64,000 nt of DNA from Fennellomyces sp. T-0311 (GCA_025266875.1 JALLLT010000001.1:1364001-1428000); one strand, 5' to 3'; shown: positions 11,703 through 23,195, numbered from the stretch's first letter. The notes: a model not told the origin generated them from the letters alone. Translations and numbers: made by a program.

Positions 11703-11712
11703 TTTATATAAA
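11703..11712 (-). promoter_or_regulatory. TATA-like box of the ADP/ATP carrier gene
   Basis: TTTATATAAA-type sequence on the minus strand, about 65-70 nt upstream of the carrier ATG at 11641. Placement is right for a fungal core promoter; no experimental support. Confidence 0.45.
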
Positions 11713-12236
11713 CAAAAGCCGGGTCTTTTTTTTGCAGCCACATGGCTCCCCTTTTCTCACTTCCCCCATACTCACCCCGTCCCACCGATAAACGCCATCA
11801 CCGTTTATCTCGAACTTTTCATGCAGCCTTGGCTCATTGTTTTTTAAAGCGGCGTTCGATATTGCGGGGAACATCTTGCAAAAAAAGCGGTTACCGCTCG
11901 CTCGGATTTTCTGGACACGCTGACACTGCCAGGGCCCGGTTACGGTTGCCTAGGTTTCCCGTTCACGTCTTTGCCTGGCAACAATGGCCACCGTCAAAAG
12001 TGAAAAGGAACGCTGTATCGCTCTATTTTAGACCGTGTAAATATAAAAAAGAATATTGTCTCGGTTGCCTTTGCGGGTAAGTTCCTCGATTAGCGTAGCG
12101 CATGCGGCATAGAAATTTCGTTATCTGAGTCCACGACAAGCCTTCCGATTACCGAGTCATGTGCCATGTACACAGAGGCACGTTTATTTCATCATAAACA
12201 TGGTGACATGTACAGTATTGCCGAAAAGCAGCGTCC
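11713..12236. other. Upstream region of the ADP/ATP carrier
   Basis: Likely promoter sequence of the carrier gene followed by the 3' side of the small gene at 12.2-12.6 kb. No coding exon recognised. Confidence 0.45.
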
Positions 12237-12571
12237 TCACCCACAGAAATCAATGTCGTCATCCAATGAAAGTCCATGCTGCAATCCGGTGACGTGGTAG
12301 TACTTTTTTCATTCTACTCTCAGCAAGAAGCCTTTTTCTCCTTACACACTACCTGTTTAAAGGACCAGACTTGGCAGTTCAATGCAACAGCAGAAACGGC
12401 TGGAGATGAAGGTGCCTTTATTAGCCTAATATCCTGCGAAGTCAGGATAAAATTCCCAGCCTGATCAGTTTTTGGTTTCTTGGGAGCTACACTTGGCCTT
12501 GATAGATTTCCGGGGTGTAGGGGTGGAACGTCTGACGATTGTTGCCTATTCCGTTTGAATAATCCGTACAT
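12237..12571 (-). CDS. Possible small gene, hypothetical 86-aa protein
   Basis: Two exons, 12571-12353 and 12278-12237 (minus), join in phase through a GT..CAG intron to 86 aa. The product starts MYGLFKRNRQQSSDVPPLHP, is basic and proline-rich at first (SVAPKKPKTDQ), then reads TSQDIRLIKAPSSPAVSAVA, and ends in an acidic tail LSLDDDIDFCG. No family is recognised. Support: ATG start, clean splice signals, and a biased composition typical of real disordered proteins. It could also be the 3' part of a longer gene or a chance frame. Confidence 0.4.
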
Positions 12572-13124
12572 AGCTTACTAAACTGACATTGCCTTTACCA
12601 AGTTTGACACAACCGAAACTTACAGGTACATAATGTACTTGAGCATTATTCTGTGGCGAACGAATCACGCTAACTATACATGTATTCACTCATGTATAGT
12701 CGATTCGCCAAGGTGCTGCTGCAAGAGAACTCTATCCAGTTACAGAAAGTAAATTCTATAAGACCAAGCGAGACGATTATTCATCGAGAAGTGAGCCAGG
12801 CTTATATCGATATAGCCAAGGTAGCAATGTTGACGACTGTGTCACAATAAGCTTATAATTATGCATACAGACCTCAAGCGTGTCCTATCCCATAGCCCGG
12901 GGCAGGCATATATCATGAGAAGAGTGATGGATGGAAATTGAAAATACACATAGGCATTGTTCACCATTTTCAAAGCGTATTACTCGACATGAGCACCTTT
13001 AAACACGGATCGCCAGCATTTCAAAAAACCCATCTTATTACCCGCGCCAACACTTAGTGTGAATAAGCAAGTCAAACGTTATTGCTTCCTTCAAGTTTTT
13101 AGCCATCTTTATCCGGAGGTGCTG
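12572..13124. other. Gene-free stretch
   Basis: About 550 nt between two possible small minus-strand genes. A palindrome-like ATGTATxxACTCATGTAT motif occurs near 12676-12700. Nothing else was seen. Confidence 0.4.
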
Positions 13125-13492
13125 TTACCATTTGCGCACTCCCAAAACATGGGCCTTGGCAATATCGACATCTTGCTTTGAGGCCCAGACCTTCTTCAGT
13201 TCACCATAGCCGAGTTCAACGATGCTCCGATTGATAATCGTGGGGATGATGTCAGGGCGAAGACGATGGTTCCCGTGAGCTTCCTTATAAATCTACAATG
13301 TGGCATCCCATTCAATTTAGTTAACATCATGTGCGAGCCTGTATCGTATGTCTGGGCGCCAGTAAGTTACTTCTTTATGTATGACTGTGCATAGCATACC
13401 CTGCTTTTGCACATGAATACCGCTTGGCACTCGTTCATTGCAAAGGCCAAATGAGAAAAAGAAACACGCTGCTTCATTTCCCATTGTCGCAT
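13125..13492 (-). CDS. Possible small gene, hypothetical 86-aa protein
   Basis: Exons 13492-13400 and 13292-13125 (minus) join in phase to 86 aa; the intron is GTATGC..TTGTAG. The first exon reads MRQWEMKQRVSFSHLAFAMN, the second IYKEAHGNHRLRPDIIPTII followed by ELGYGELKKVWASKQDVDIA and LGVRKW. The second exon has strong codon-like character and no stop for 168 nt. No family is recognised. It sits beside a decayed coding stretch, so it may be the surviving end of a degenerate gene or element rather than a functional gene. Confidence 0.35.
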
Positions 13493-13933
13493 TTTTGGTT
13501 CACTTATACAACCTGCTATTCTTCCATTGCTTCGCTGACAACTGATATGAACATCCAGTTGGCTCTATGCTAAGGTTGCACCACCGCCATTAAAATAAAG
13601 TAAGGTGTAGCCGTAAATACTATATGCATTGTGTATCTGGAAGTAGTTTATTACACGCAGCACTCTTTTAAAAGCATGATGTATAGCATGGATCATATTT
13701 CCCTTCACAAAAAAGCTTTCGTGTCAACCCAGGTCTTGCATTTTTTGAAACCTACACGAGATGATCCATCAGAGCTGAAAACCACTTGATCAAATCAATT
13801 CAAAGTAAAGTGATGGCTACCGTCCATTTTATAACAGTTCAAGGTCGCGAAAACTTGCGTCTGAGGTTTATATCCAACCTTACCTTGATGACATGAGCCT
13901 AGCTGAATATCTCGTGGGCTGGTTTAGGAAGAC

Positions 13934-15550
13934 TTAGCGAAAGCACGTTACAGATTGCTTAAATGAGGTAAGGAGACTATCTCGGCTGTTCATTTGCTTG
14001 CTTTCATGCTCCCCAAAACGGTTTGAGGAAAGCCAATAACGAATTTCCAACCAGTAAGAGTTCCGAAACATAGTCTTACACTCTCTTCTTGCCGTGCGAC
14101 AATAAGCCATTGCGATAATTACATTTAACCCCAACTCCTGAAAGTTTGTGCTTGGCATCTTTTGTAGATACAGTGGCATTGCTTCTGCGTCTGATAAAAC
14201 GAAGACTGGCACTGCATGCTGCACTTTATTGACGTTAATTAGGATACTAATGCGAGGTTAACACGGGTTGCGGAAATAGCAAACGTCTTGCTCAACAGAG
14301 TTGGAAGATTGTCGATAGATATGGTCGCTTGTTGACGTCCGTGGGATTCAACATATTTGCGTTGTTTGGTATCAGGTTACTCAAACTTTCACCGATGGCT
14401 GCTGGCGTTGGCACCGCAAAGTGATTGCATAGCTCCGCAAAGTCCAATAGCCAGAGATAACCAATGGTAATATTTTCTGGGGTGGTTCATCCGCTGTCGT
14501 GGATGACGATGCTACCGTCGAGGTGCCAGTTATTGAGTTACTTGTTCCAGTACGTATTCAGTGGAACTAAGTTGTCATCGCCATTGACTGTGATTTTGAT
14601 ACCCACTCCACCATCGTTATTATCACGGGGGCGTTTTGCTTATGTTCCGTTTGTCGGACAGGTATAGTGATAGTGATAAGCGCACATAAAAAGAAAATAA
14701 ATGACAGATCTTTAAAATGATCCACGATTTATGTATATGTGTATGACACTTCGCATCTATCTGCAATCCAGCTACAATTCCTTCTACATTGCTTCGCATA
14801 AAACACTTCCTTAGCTTTTCAATTAGGGGTAGGTATCCGTACAGACATGTCTCTGGGTTTTGTTACTCTGATTCAGCTTGATACGTAGTGGAAAAAAGTG
14901 ACCATTCTGTCAAGAGGTGCTCTTGGGAAAACCTTAAAGCCACGTCGCTGTCTACCAGCTTGTGACCTGCGTACTTCTTTGGGAAGAACGATGATGTTTT
15001 TTCAGATAATGACGTTAAAGATATGCGGTAACAGACGAGAGGCTGCTGGTTGAAAGTATGACTTGTGATTCCGATGCACCCTTTGGTTATCGGGCCTCTG
15101 TACCGATTTCCTATGAGTCGCCATACCCTTCCTGTAAGCGTAATCTCACGTTCGATCCATACCAGGTAGTCAGAGTCTGGACTATAGAATGCTATACGTA
15201 CGCCGGTGCATGGGTAGCGGACAGTATCCCCAAAGAATAGGTACATAGTCAGGGACCAAAATTAAATTGTCTACGTCGCTTCGCAGGGTGTTACCATGTA
15301 AAGCGACATCGGAGTCCCGTACCGAACTGAATGGAAACAACGGAGCTATCCATAGTCGCTGACTGTAATATACATAAAGCACAATGCGAAAGCGCAGACA
15401 ACGTGAACGCTGTCTATGATCTGACTGTTGGCAAAAAGAAACCGATACGTATGTGATTTCCATGTCATAAGAACGTCCATTTTGTACACAGGATAACTTA
15501 TGTACTCTAAACTGTAACAAGGATCTATTCTAGGTGGCTATCATCATAAA
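13934..15550 (-). pseudogene. Decayed, unidentified coding region
   Basis: Protein-like frames run on the minus strand but are broken by stops and frame changes. Readable pieces from 15520 downward include DNLILVPDYVPILWGY, SPDSDYLVWIEREITLTGRV, SFFPKKYAGHKLVDSDVALR, then (14660-14230) DGGVGIKITVNGDDNLVPLN, ENITIGYLWLLDFAELCNHF and PYLSTIFQLC with three in-frame stops, and finally VFVLSDAEAMPLYLQKMPST (14224-13934). Composition is protein-like over 1.5 kb, unlike flanking DNA. I do not recognise the family. It may be an old transposon or a dead host gene. Confidence 0.4.
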
Positions 15551-16359
15551 ATACTCAATACCCTTTGTCTTTTGATCTTGTTAAGTTTCCTAAACATATT
15601 TCGTCAATCACTCGCATTCGAGACATGTCCGAAGATGATTCCGTAGTTGTGATAATGGCAATAGCTTCATAACTCTTTGTCGCATTGTAGTGAAAGGAGG
15701 TAATAAAGTACGCAACCTTTCTACATTGGTTTCGCTGAATTTGCTGGGTTTAGGAGGTTTTTTCTGTGGGTCGTGTCTATTGCTTCTGGTGATATGAACA
15801 TTTGCTTGGTGTTACCGTGAGATTCATTAGGTAAGTTTCCTACCGAATAATAAAAAAATCATCTTACTAGCTTCTATGTCATTTGAAAACCTGGATGACA
15901 GATGTCAGCAGCACTAAGCGGATTGACATCAGATAGCTTACATTTTATGTAATACGCATGGCTTTTGTGAATGGATAATTCCGGAGAAATATATGATCCG
16001 GAATAAGATGCCAGGTAGCGCTTGATTCTGCTACTAAATAAGGTGTGGGTTACGTCTGTTATGTTATTGTACCCAGTTCTGCTTGTTCGGACTGCAGTTG
16101 TGCCAGAGCAGCATCTTTGTAATGCAATTAGAAGAACGTATCTGCTATATCGGACGATGTATCCGGTTACTACTGATACATTACTTACAAACTCACTGCA
16201 CCTAGAAGCATATGATTAAGTTTATATCCATTGTAAGATTGTCAATTGCTTGCTGTCAGTGATATGCGCCACTATGGTAAAAAAAAATGCAGCTGACAGG
16301 GCATTTAAACTCCAACTACAGCAGGGATTGTTCCGCAGTATTCGCAGCGCTCTTTGACC
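15551..16359. other. Gene-free stretch before SDO1
   Basis: 800 nt without a supported exon. The last 100 nt should contain the SDO1 promoter. Confidence 0.4.
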
Positions 16360-17296
16360 ATGGTCATTCAACAACCCAACTCGCAAATCAAGTAAGAACG
16401 ATAATCCAGCCAGCCGCTTCCTTCTCAACTGTGATTCACCAGGTTAACAAACGTCTCCATTGTCCGGTTACGGAAAGGTGGCAAGCGCTTCGAATTAGCT
16501 TGTTACAAAAACAAAGTAATGGAGTGGCGCACCAATGTGTAAGCAAAGATTTTTAAGCGATTGCGTTCGATCTCGGTTAAACTAATGCATTTGAACAAAG
16601 GGAGACTGATCTAGACGAAGTGCTACAAATCCACAGTGTGTTTATGAATGTATCCAAGGGTCAAGTGGCGAGCAAAGAGGATCTGAAAAAGTGCTTCAAG
16701 ACTGAGGATACGGACAAGGTGATCCAGGAAATCCTAAAGAAGGGTGAGCTGCAAGTGGCCGAGAAGGAGCGAACGAACCAGCTGGAGAGTATGTGGCGCG
16801 ATATTGCCAACATTGTCACGGACAACTGCGTCAACCCACAAACCAAGCGACCGTACACTGTCACAATGATTGAGAAAGCCATGCAGGATCTGCATCTCAG
16901 CGTCAACACGAAGCGAAGCTCAAAGTCGCAGGCATTAGATGTCATCAAGCAGCTGCAACAAAAGCAGATCCTCCCGATCCAGCGCGCGCAGATGCGTATC
17001 AGACTGACGCTGGCACAAAGCAAAGAGGCGAAGAAGCTTCGCGAGAAACTGCAGCCATTGCTTACGTCGATCGAGGACGAGGACTCGAATCCAGAAGAAT
17101 ACGAACTGGTAAGCATATACTTATTCGTTCAAGGTGAGGATTATAATAAAGCTTGTACACATGTATATAGATTGCGCTCGTTGATCCCGGCCACTACCGC
17201 CAAATCAACGAGCTTTTACAGAGTGATGCGAAGGGAAAGGGCCAGCTGGAGATCATGAACCTGAGGGAGAAAGAAGAAGGCGATGAAAAGTTCTAA
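16360..17296 (+). CDS. SDO1: Ribosome maturation protein SBDS/Sdo1
   Basis: Four exons (16360-16391, 16443-16538, 16601-17108, 17171-17296) join to 253 aa, the standard length. N-terminal domain: [60 protein letters not shown]. Then the helical domain ([37 protein letters not shown]) and the C-terminal ferredoxin-like domain ending [24 protein letters not shown] works with the GTPase Efl1 to release Tif6/eIF6 from pre-60S subunits in the cytoplasm. Its stop codon overlaps that of MON1 on the other strand. Confidence 0.96.
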
Positions 17297-19254
17297 AATA
17301 CCGGCGAATCTAGAATAAACAAGCTGTCCTCATTCTTTTTAATCCATCGCAACAGTTGGTTCGCGCTTGATATGATGTTGGGCTTGGATGTGCCGTGCTT
17401 GAATACCACGTACAGCTCAAACGACGATGTGATCTGTCCCTTGTTGTTAGCGTGTGTTGCAATGTAATTCCCACTCTTTCCTCTACGCTCACCCATCCAA
17501 GAATGATCTCTTGCTCGCTGTCGTGGTAGTAGAGTTTCAGTGGCCTTGCTCGGCAGTGCATGCGGTCATATACATGCTGGTACAGTCGGTACAGTCTCTT
17601 TTGGTTGACATCCTCGGTATACGGCCCAGTGAAGTCTGGACATGTAAATTGGACGTGTACTTTGCTCTTGTACAAGAAATGCAGCAATCCCGGTGCACCG
17701 ACATTGTCGGTTGTATATAGCTGGTCGGATGCCTCGGTAATATGGTCTAATATCTCGCGCTTCTTCATGGTCTACATGGCGAATGCAAGAATCAGCGCAC
17801 TGGCAATCATGTGTACTAGAGTGCCATCTATTACCTCGGTGATCGTTGACTTCCATTCACTCAATTCAAAAAATCGATCCTTGTCGGTGCTTATCATGAC
17901 GATCGATACGTCGCGTGCGATGTAACAAATATACGCATGCAGAAAGCCTTTTGAATTAAACTTGGGTAAACAAAGCGGTGTCCAGGATTCTGCTGCATGG
18001 AACGTTGTGGAGCCCGTCAGCATGTTGAATAAAAGATGAAGATCTACACACAGAATGCTCCTATCAGCATGCAGCACAATACTATGCGCCCAAGTGTACC
18101 TGATGGATGTAAACTATGTCGTCGTGGGCGTAGTAAGGTCACTAATTGCCCTTTTGCCACGATCATTGCATAAAGCAGGTCCTGGTGTCCCAGAATTGAT
18201 CAGCTGTCTTTTTCCATGATCCCTTGATAATGTACCTTGACTCGACCGTTGGATATAATAGACCCTGCCTGCTCACGTACTGTCCTGTTCAGCCTTAGTA
18301 CCTGGAGCGCGCTTAACATGAAGCTGTGGTCCTTGTTGAATAGTGTCGATAAGCTGTCCAGAAACACCTCAGTGCCTAGCAATAGTAGGTGAGGCATGGT
18401 AAGCGCACGATACCATGAACATACCACCTAGCAGACGACGCAGATCGAAATTTACGCGTTGCTCGAATATCCGAGTGAGCTGAGCACTTGTGAGGACGCT
18501 GATGATCTGGTTATGCAAGTACAGCAACTGATCTCGCAACTGTGATTATTTTTCGGGCGTCAGTTACACATTGCACCACCAGCGCATTGTCCGTTCCCCA
18601 TTGTTTCATTACCTGCACATCCGATTCACCGGTCTTTGAAACGGCCACAAAGTACAACGGCTCCTTGTGGACGAAAACAAACTTGTGATGGCCTGCGTTG
18701 ATCGATCTATATCGGGACACACATCATCAGCTGAATGTGTCCGGTTCTGCGGGCTCACGCTACCAACTTTATCGTGTCATCCCCGTCTTGGAAAAAGGAG
18801 ATGATTGCCTGGATCACTCCCATCAGTGACGATATCCGTGACTCGTCACCGTATCTGCTCTATCCTTTTAGCTTGGAGCAAGAGACCACGCAGCCAAACA
18901 CACTGACCTCGTCCATACAGGTTTGCCTGCGCTGCTCAGAATAAAGTAGTGTTTTTTATGTTGAAACCATGACGACGATCCCGATTCTGCCACACCTAGT
19001 TGTATGTTGAAAGGTTAAGACCAAGTCAGCTGGAGTGGAGTATGCTTGCCATTCTGTCGTTTCTTGCCGGCTTCTGCCAAAACAGAACTGCGCGATCCTT
19101 GTCGTTTCAGTTTATTGTAGTTCTTTACTGGATCGCTCATGTTCGAATTCGATGAATAACTCGATTCATAAGAAGAATCTGCTCCGGTTAAAGAGGTCTG
19201 GTCAGACAAGGTGCTTGGACTGTCGCGATGATTTATAACAATTGGATCCTGCAT
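17293..19254 (-). CDS. MON1: Vacuolar fusion protein Mon1
   Basis: Ten exons (19254-19050, 18995-18908, 18854-18759, 18706-18613, 18539-18425, 18375-18236, 18181-18100, 18043-17835, 17771-17493, 17433-17293) join in phase to 482 aa. After a Ser-rich N-terminus come the Mon1 hallmarks: WFQHKKHYFILSSAGKPVWT, GDESRISSLMGVIQAIISFF, EPLYFVAVSKTGES, FDLRRLLGGTEVFLDSL, LRPRRHSLHPSDLHLLFNML and the final LLRWIKKNEDSLFIL. Mon1 with Ccz1 is the guanine nucleotide exchange factor for Ypt7/Rab7 on late endosomes and vacuoles. Intron 1 has a GC donor (AATG|GCAAGC at 19049); no GT donor restores the frame. Shorter N-terminus than yeast Mon1. Confidence 0.93.
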
Positions 19255-20713
19255 TAACGTGATGGAGCAACGGTCGTGTATGATATTATTCGAGTTGAAG
19301 AAAGGAAGGAGCTAAGTCGGCATTACGATTTTTACATCTGTGGGTCACCGCCAAGTGCCGCGCCAATCATATTAATGGCGTAGTAGCCAATCGCAGTGGC
19401 TGGCAGACTAATTAAGTCGTAAGCTGGAGGACTGAGGCTTCAACGGGATTATGAAAAGGGACATGACTTGTGCACTGGTAGCTAAGTAGTAAAAGCGCTT
19501 TCTTATGGCAGTTTTGCAAGGAATTAATGTCATACTCGTTCAATGCCTCTTAAAGGACATAAAAAACCTTACTTGTTACCAGTAATCGAACAGAGAACTC
19601 ATGGTTCGGGAAGTTCACTAAAGATCCTAACTGTTAGCAAGCACCGTATTTATCATAATCACTGGAGGAATGCTTCTGCTGCAAAAATTTATAAAAATAA
19701 TACCACCGACGTTTCTTGAAGGTAGCCAGGATGAGAAAGATCAAGCTATTAGCAATAAGCCGCTGTAACAATTAGGGTCTTACTATCAGCTTCTGTGTTA
19801 CTACAATCTGAATTGTAGTTAATTCTAGTTATTGTTTTATTTATTTATCGTAATAACAATGAAAAATTGTGTTGTAACAGGGAACTTTTTCACGATTAGC
19901 TCAGGTACGTACTTCTACCTATGTATGCATGGATGATCATTTTACTTCTGTTTTAAACAACCCTACCGCATTCGATATATACCCACACCATTATATTCCA
20001 AACTATCCAAGCATTTCACATAAGTAGTATATTTTGTTTGAGACGCTACTTTGACAAGTTTGGAGTGTCGACTCGGCGTTTGTCTGTACATAGATCTTTA
20101 ATATGCTTTCATTCACTTCACAGCCGTCGGCACACTAATTTATACTAGCGAATACGTAAGTAAAAGTACGATTTCACATTTTTTATAAATGACAAGAGGC
20201 AAGTTTAATATCAAGGTATTCTTCTTGACTAGACAACATATGTGCTTTTATTTGTCAGGTCTTACGGCTCGATAAATACCACATCATGGCAAATTAGGAC
20301 AATAAATAACATGTCAATGTTAACTTTATTGCATCGGAGAGCAGGGATGTCTCTGAACTCTGAGATTTCGTTCTTCACAGCCATTCGGTGGATCGAAGCT
20401 TCTTGAAAGTAGAGCGCACAGAAGCAAATACTTTACGTTTGATTCATGACTCCGCACTCCAACGCCTCGTTTAGGTGTTCAGTACAGATTAAAGCGTATT
20501 TATTATTATAATTCGTGAGTGTGGCACTCGAGGGCGACATCCTTTAGGCAATTCGCCGGCCATAATGAGCGCAGAGGGAATTGAAAAGTGTAGATAGGAA
20601 TTCAAAATTGGGTATAGGTGCTGGGACATACAGGAAAACCCTTACTGGGAAGAAAATTTGATGTGAGAACTGTGAGCTCGGGATGTATCAGGTATGGCAA
20701 TAAATATAAAATT
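19255..20713. other. AT-rich gene-free stretch
   Basis: About 1.4 kb, many stops in all frames, no splice-linked exons, no RNA gene recognised. It separates MON1 from a repeat-derived region. Confidence 0.5.
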
Positions 20714-21517
20714 CTAGCTACGCGACAAAGTAAAGAAAAAGAAAAGGAGGTAGTGATAGCGGCAATTGTGTGCGAACCTATGGTAGTGGGTATCGATATT
20801 GCTGTTGGTATCGCCAAAGAATGCATCCAGGATCACCTGTGGATCGGGTTCTGGGTCAAATTGTATATCTGGATGGGTACATACATCAATATCTCGAAGA
20901 GCTTGGAGAAGCAGTGACCATGTTCGGCGCCAGTGGCCATACAGTAGGCTTTTGGCCTTGCGTGGTAGGTCATTTAAGAGGATATCAGTGATATGCCGAG
21001 TGCGGTCGACAGGCTTGCGGTAGGTTTGGAGCAGACGTTGGAAGACTGGTTCAACCAGTGGACAGACAAGTAATGGTACAGTGAGCGGTTGGAAGTGGTA
21101 TCGGTTAGGTGTCTTGCCACTCACTCCACATCTGCATTTTTAAGAGGAAAAGAAAGGAACCAGTGCATACGCCACTTGACAAGGCGATGGCGAGCTTGGC
21201 TGCTGGCAGGCAAAAATAATATCGGATCCCAGCCGCGCTCCAGGAGGGTACGGGCCACTGAAGGAAACTGTTGGCGCCGTCTTTCCAGTTCCTCGGTTAC
21301 GTGACTTCGAATGATATGTTTAATGGGGTACCGTGGTGGGTTTGGGCTGTGGAGCGCTTGTTTATACTCGACCCATAACTTATTTCTGGTCATGGCAAGC
21401 CATTCCCTGTCCGGTTGTTGGCGCTGGAGAAGCGAGTCCACAACACTGGCCAGCAATGTTGTAGGTGGCAGTTCATGTGCTCGGCGAACAAACTTGAACT
21501 GCGGAACAGGGGTTCAG
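20714..21517 (-). pseudogene. LINE-like retroelement remnant (ORF2 C-terminus)
   Basis: Minus-strand coding traces: RRAHELPPTTLLASVVDSLL leading into MTRNKLWVEYKQALHS and HRLVKWRMHWFLSFPL, then a frameshift to CRCGVSGKTPNRYHF...LLVCPLV, ITDILLNDLPRKAKSLLYGH and LLQALRDIDVCTHPDIQFD. A Cys-x-Cys-Gly...His...Cys cluster after an RLVKWRMHW helix, and a DID-CHPD-like tail, resemble the C-terminal end of LINE reverse transcriptases seen in Mucorales; this match is from memory of the pattern. No reverse transcriptase core is left. The upstream end is cut by the MITE at 21520. Confidence 0.45.
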
Positions 21518-21519
21518 TA

Positions 21520-21650
21520 CAGTATTTCCAAAAAGTAATGTCGCTACCCAAAGAAATCAATGCCGTTCCAAAAATGGAAGTCGCTGTATATTTTATATTA
21601 TAAAAATTGGCCCCTGGCGACATTAGCAACATTACTTTTTGGAAATACTG
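21520..21650. mobile_element. Short TA-flanked inverted-repeat element (Tc1/mariner-type MITE)
   Basis: The element begins CAGTATTTCCAA and ends with the reverse complement. The first 22 bases match the inverted last 22 perfectly, and similarity extends to about 27 with one mismatch. Both sides carry the dinucleotide TA (21518-21519 and 21651-21652), the target duplication of Tc1/mariner transposases. The 131 bp have no coding capacity and an AT-rich centre, so this is a non-autonomous element. It interrupts the LINE-like remnant. Confidence 0.75.
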
Positions 21651-21652
21651 TA

Positions 21653-21886
21653 TAATTGGGATAATAAATATGTTTTAATCTGTATATAATTGGGAAATAG
21701 GTAACGCAATCATAGCCAAAGTATATTCCTTGACATTGAGAAATTTGCAGTACATCCTCGGTGTTCGGAAGCAGATGCCGCTTCTGGTCGCTTTTACCAT
21801 TCTGGGTGTTGTCATACCTAAAAGTCTTGGCTGGAGCTAAGGGCCCGGATAATGCCAAGGAGCCTTGGTATTTCTCCAGCACTAAT
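21653..21886. other. Upstream region of the first DUF4097 gene
   Basis: Contains a repeated TATAATTGGG motif (21651 and about 21687) next to the MITE and presumably promoter elements. No gene seen. Confidence 0.35.
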
Positions 21887-21893
21887 TTATATA
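21887..21893 (+). promoter_or_regulatory. TATA-like box of the first DUF4097 gene
   Basis: TTATATA about 70 nt upstream of the ATG at 21960. Confidence 0.35.
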
Positions 21894-21959
21894 CAGAGGC
21901 AGAAACTCTCTTTCCTTTGTCAATCACACCTTTTTTTAACTTTTTATTCCCAGTATTCA

Positions 21960-23195
21960 ATGGATCACAAAACCCCGCTTTTGCCTACATCTGAACATAC
22001 TATTCCTAAAATATGCTGTCGTCATCGACGTCTATCGAGATGGGCAATTGGTATCAGCGTTGTGGCCCTTATCCACACCTTTTTCCATAATTATCGGTCT
22101 CACTATGTTTCAGTTCAACCATGCATTTTTGATCCCCAACCCTCTCCAAATCATGCTCTCCAGTCCGGAACTATAATCCAATGCCGTCCAGACGACACGT
22201 GGGAAACAAGCGTTTTTGTATTTACAGCTCCCAGAGATACTTATCGTGGCGTTGACGTCGAACAAAAGGGTGGAAGTCATTTGTCATTGGCGGTATAGTA
22301 GCATAAAAAAAAAAGAAAATGGTTGTTTCTCACACCTTATTTAGAAAGGTGATGTTAATATTGTTGTGGACGAAGCAGTAAAGGAAACTACCGTTCGTCT
22401 CGACGCGAAGTATGCCGATCCAGTAGTTGAAAGCTATCTTGACATTCATACTGAGGACCGACATGATGATGTGCTTCACGTGATTTTCGATGTATGTATA
22501 TATGCAACTACGCTGGTAATGAAAGCCCCCATTTTCTAAGTTAAACTTATTTTCCAGACGAACCACGTCAACCGACATGATCGCCCATGCTTGCAGCTTG
22601 ACATCACTGTGACGCTTCCCGATCCGACCGTTTTGGATAGGTTGAACATTGGCGTTGTAAATAATGTGATCACGCTTGCAGACGCGGGTCTGGTGTTCTC
22701 AAAGTCACTTTCACTTGCAACAGCCAATGGTAGAATTGTGACAAATGGTGTCAGCGCTGGTGATATTGCACTCTCAACAGCAAACGGCAGAATCGATGGT
22801 GACATCAAAACATTCAGTGGAAAGTCCTTGGTGGCATCCGTCTCCAATGGAAGCGCACTTGTTAACGTTACCACCATCACTGACACAGCCGATATTCGCG
22901 TCAGTACCGCAAATGGAATTGTTGCCGCTTTTCTAGTAGGTGAACTTGTTGCTAGACGATGGTTGATTACTCACATACAAATCTATAGCCGGATTCGTTC
23001 GAGACCCAATTCAGAGTAAGCACTGTCCTTGGTAGTGTGAGCGTCGACTCGCCTTACCCCGAGAAAATCCATTACCAAGGGTTTAAGGGCTTCACGCACA
23101 GAGCTGGTTACTATGGAAACCCAGATGAAAAGACTGATAATGGCTTAAGCCTAAGTAGTGTTAATGGAAACGCTGCCCTGACATTTGTGAAATAA
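21960..23195 (+). CDS. Single-pass membrane protein with DUF4097-like beta repeats (copy A)
   Basis: Exons 21960-22292, 22345-22491, 22558-22935 and 22989-23195 give 354 aa. A short basic cytosolic N-terminus (RHRRLSR) precedes one membrane helix (WAIGISVVALIHTFF, about residues 29-44), giving a type II topology with an outside C-terminal domain. That domain has repeated strands such as SLATANGRIVTNGVSAGDIA, STANGRIDGDI and SLSSVNGNAALTF, the pattern of the DUF4097/putative adhesin beta-helix. The family is widespread in Mucoromycota; the function is unknown and cell-surface or wall-associated is inference. The next gene is a tandem paralogue of almost equal length (353 aa). Confidence 0.75.
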
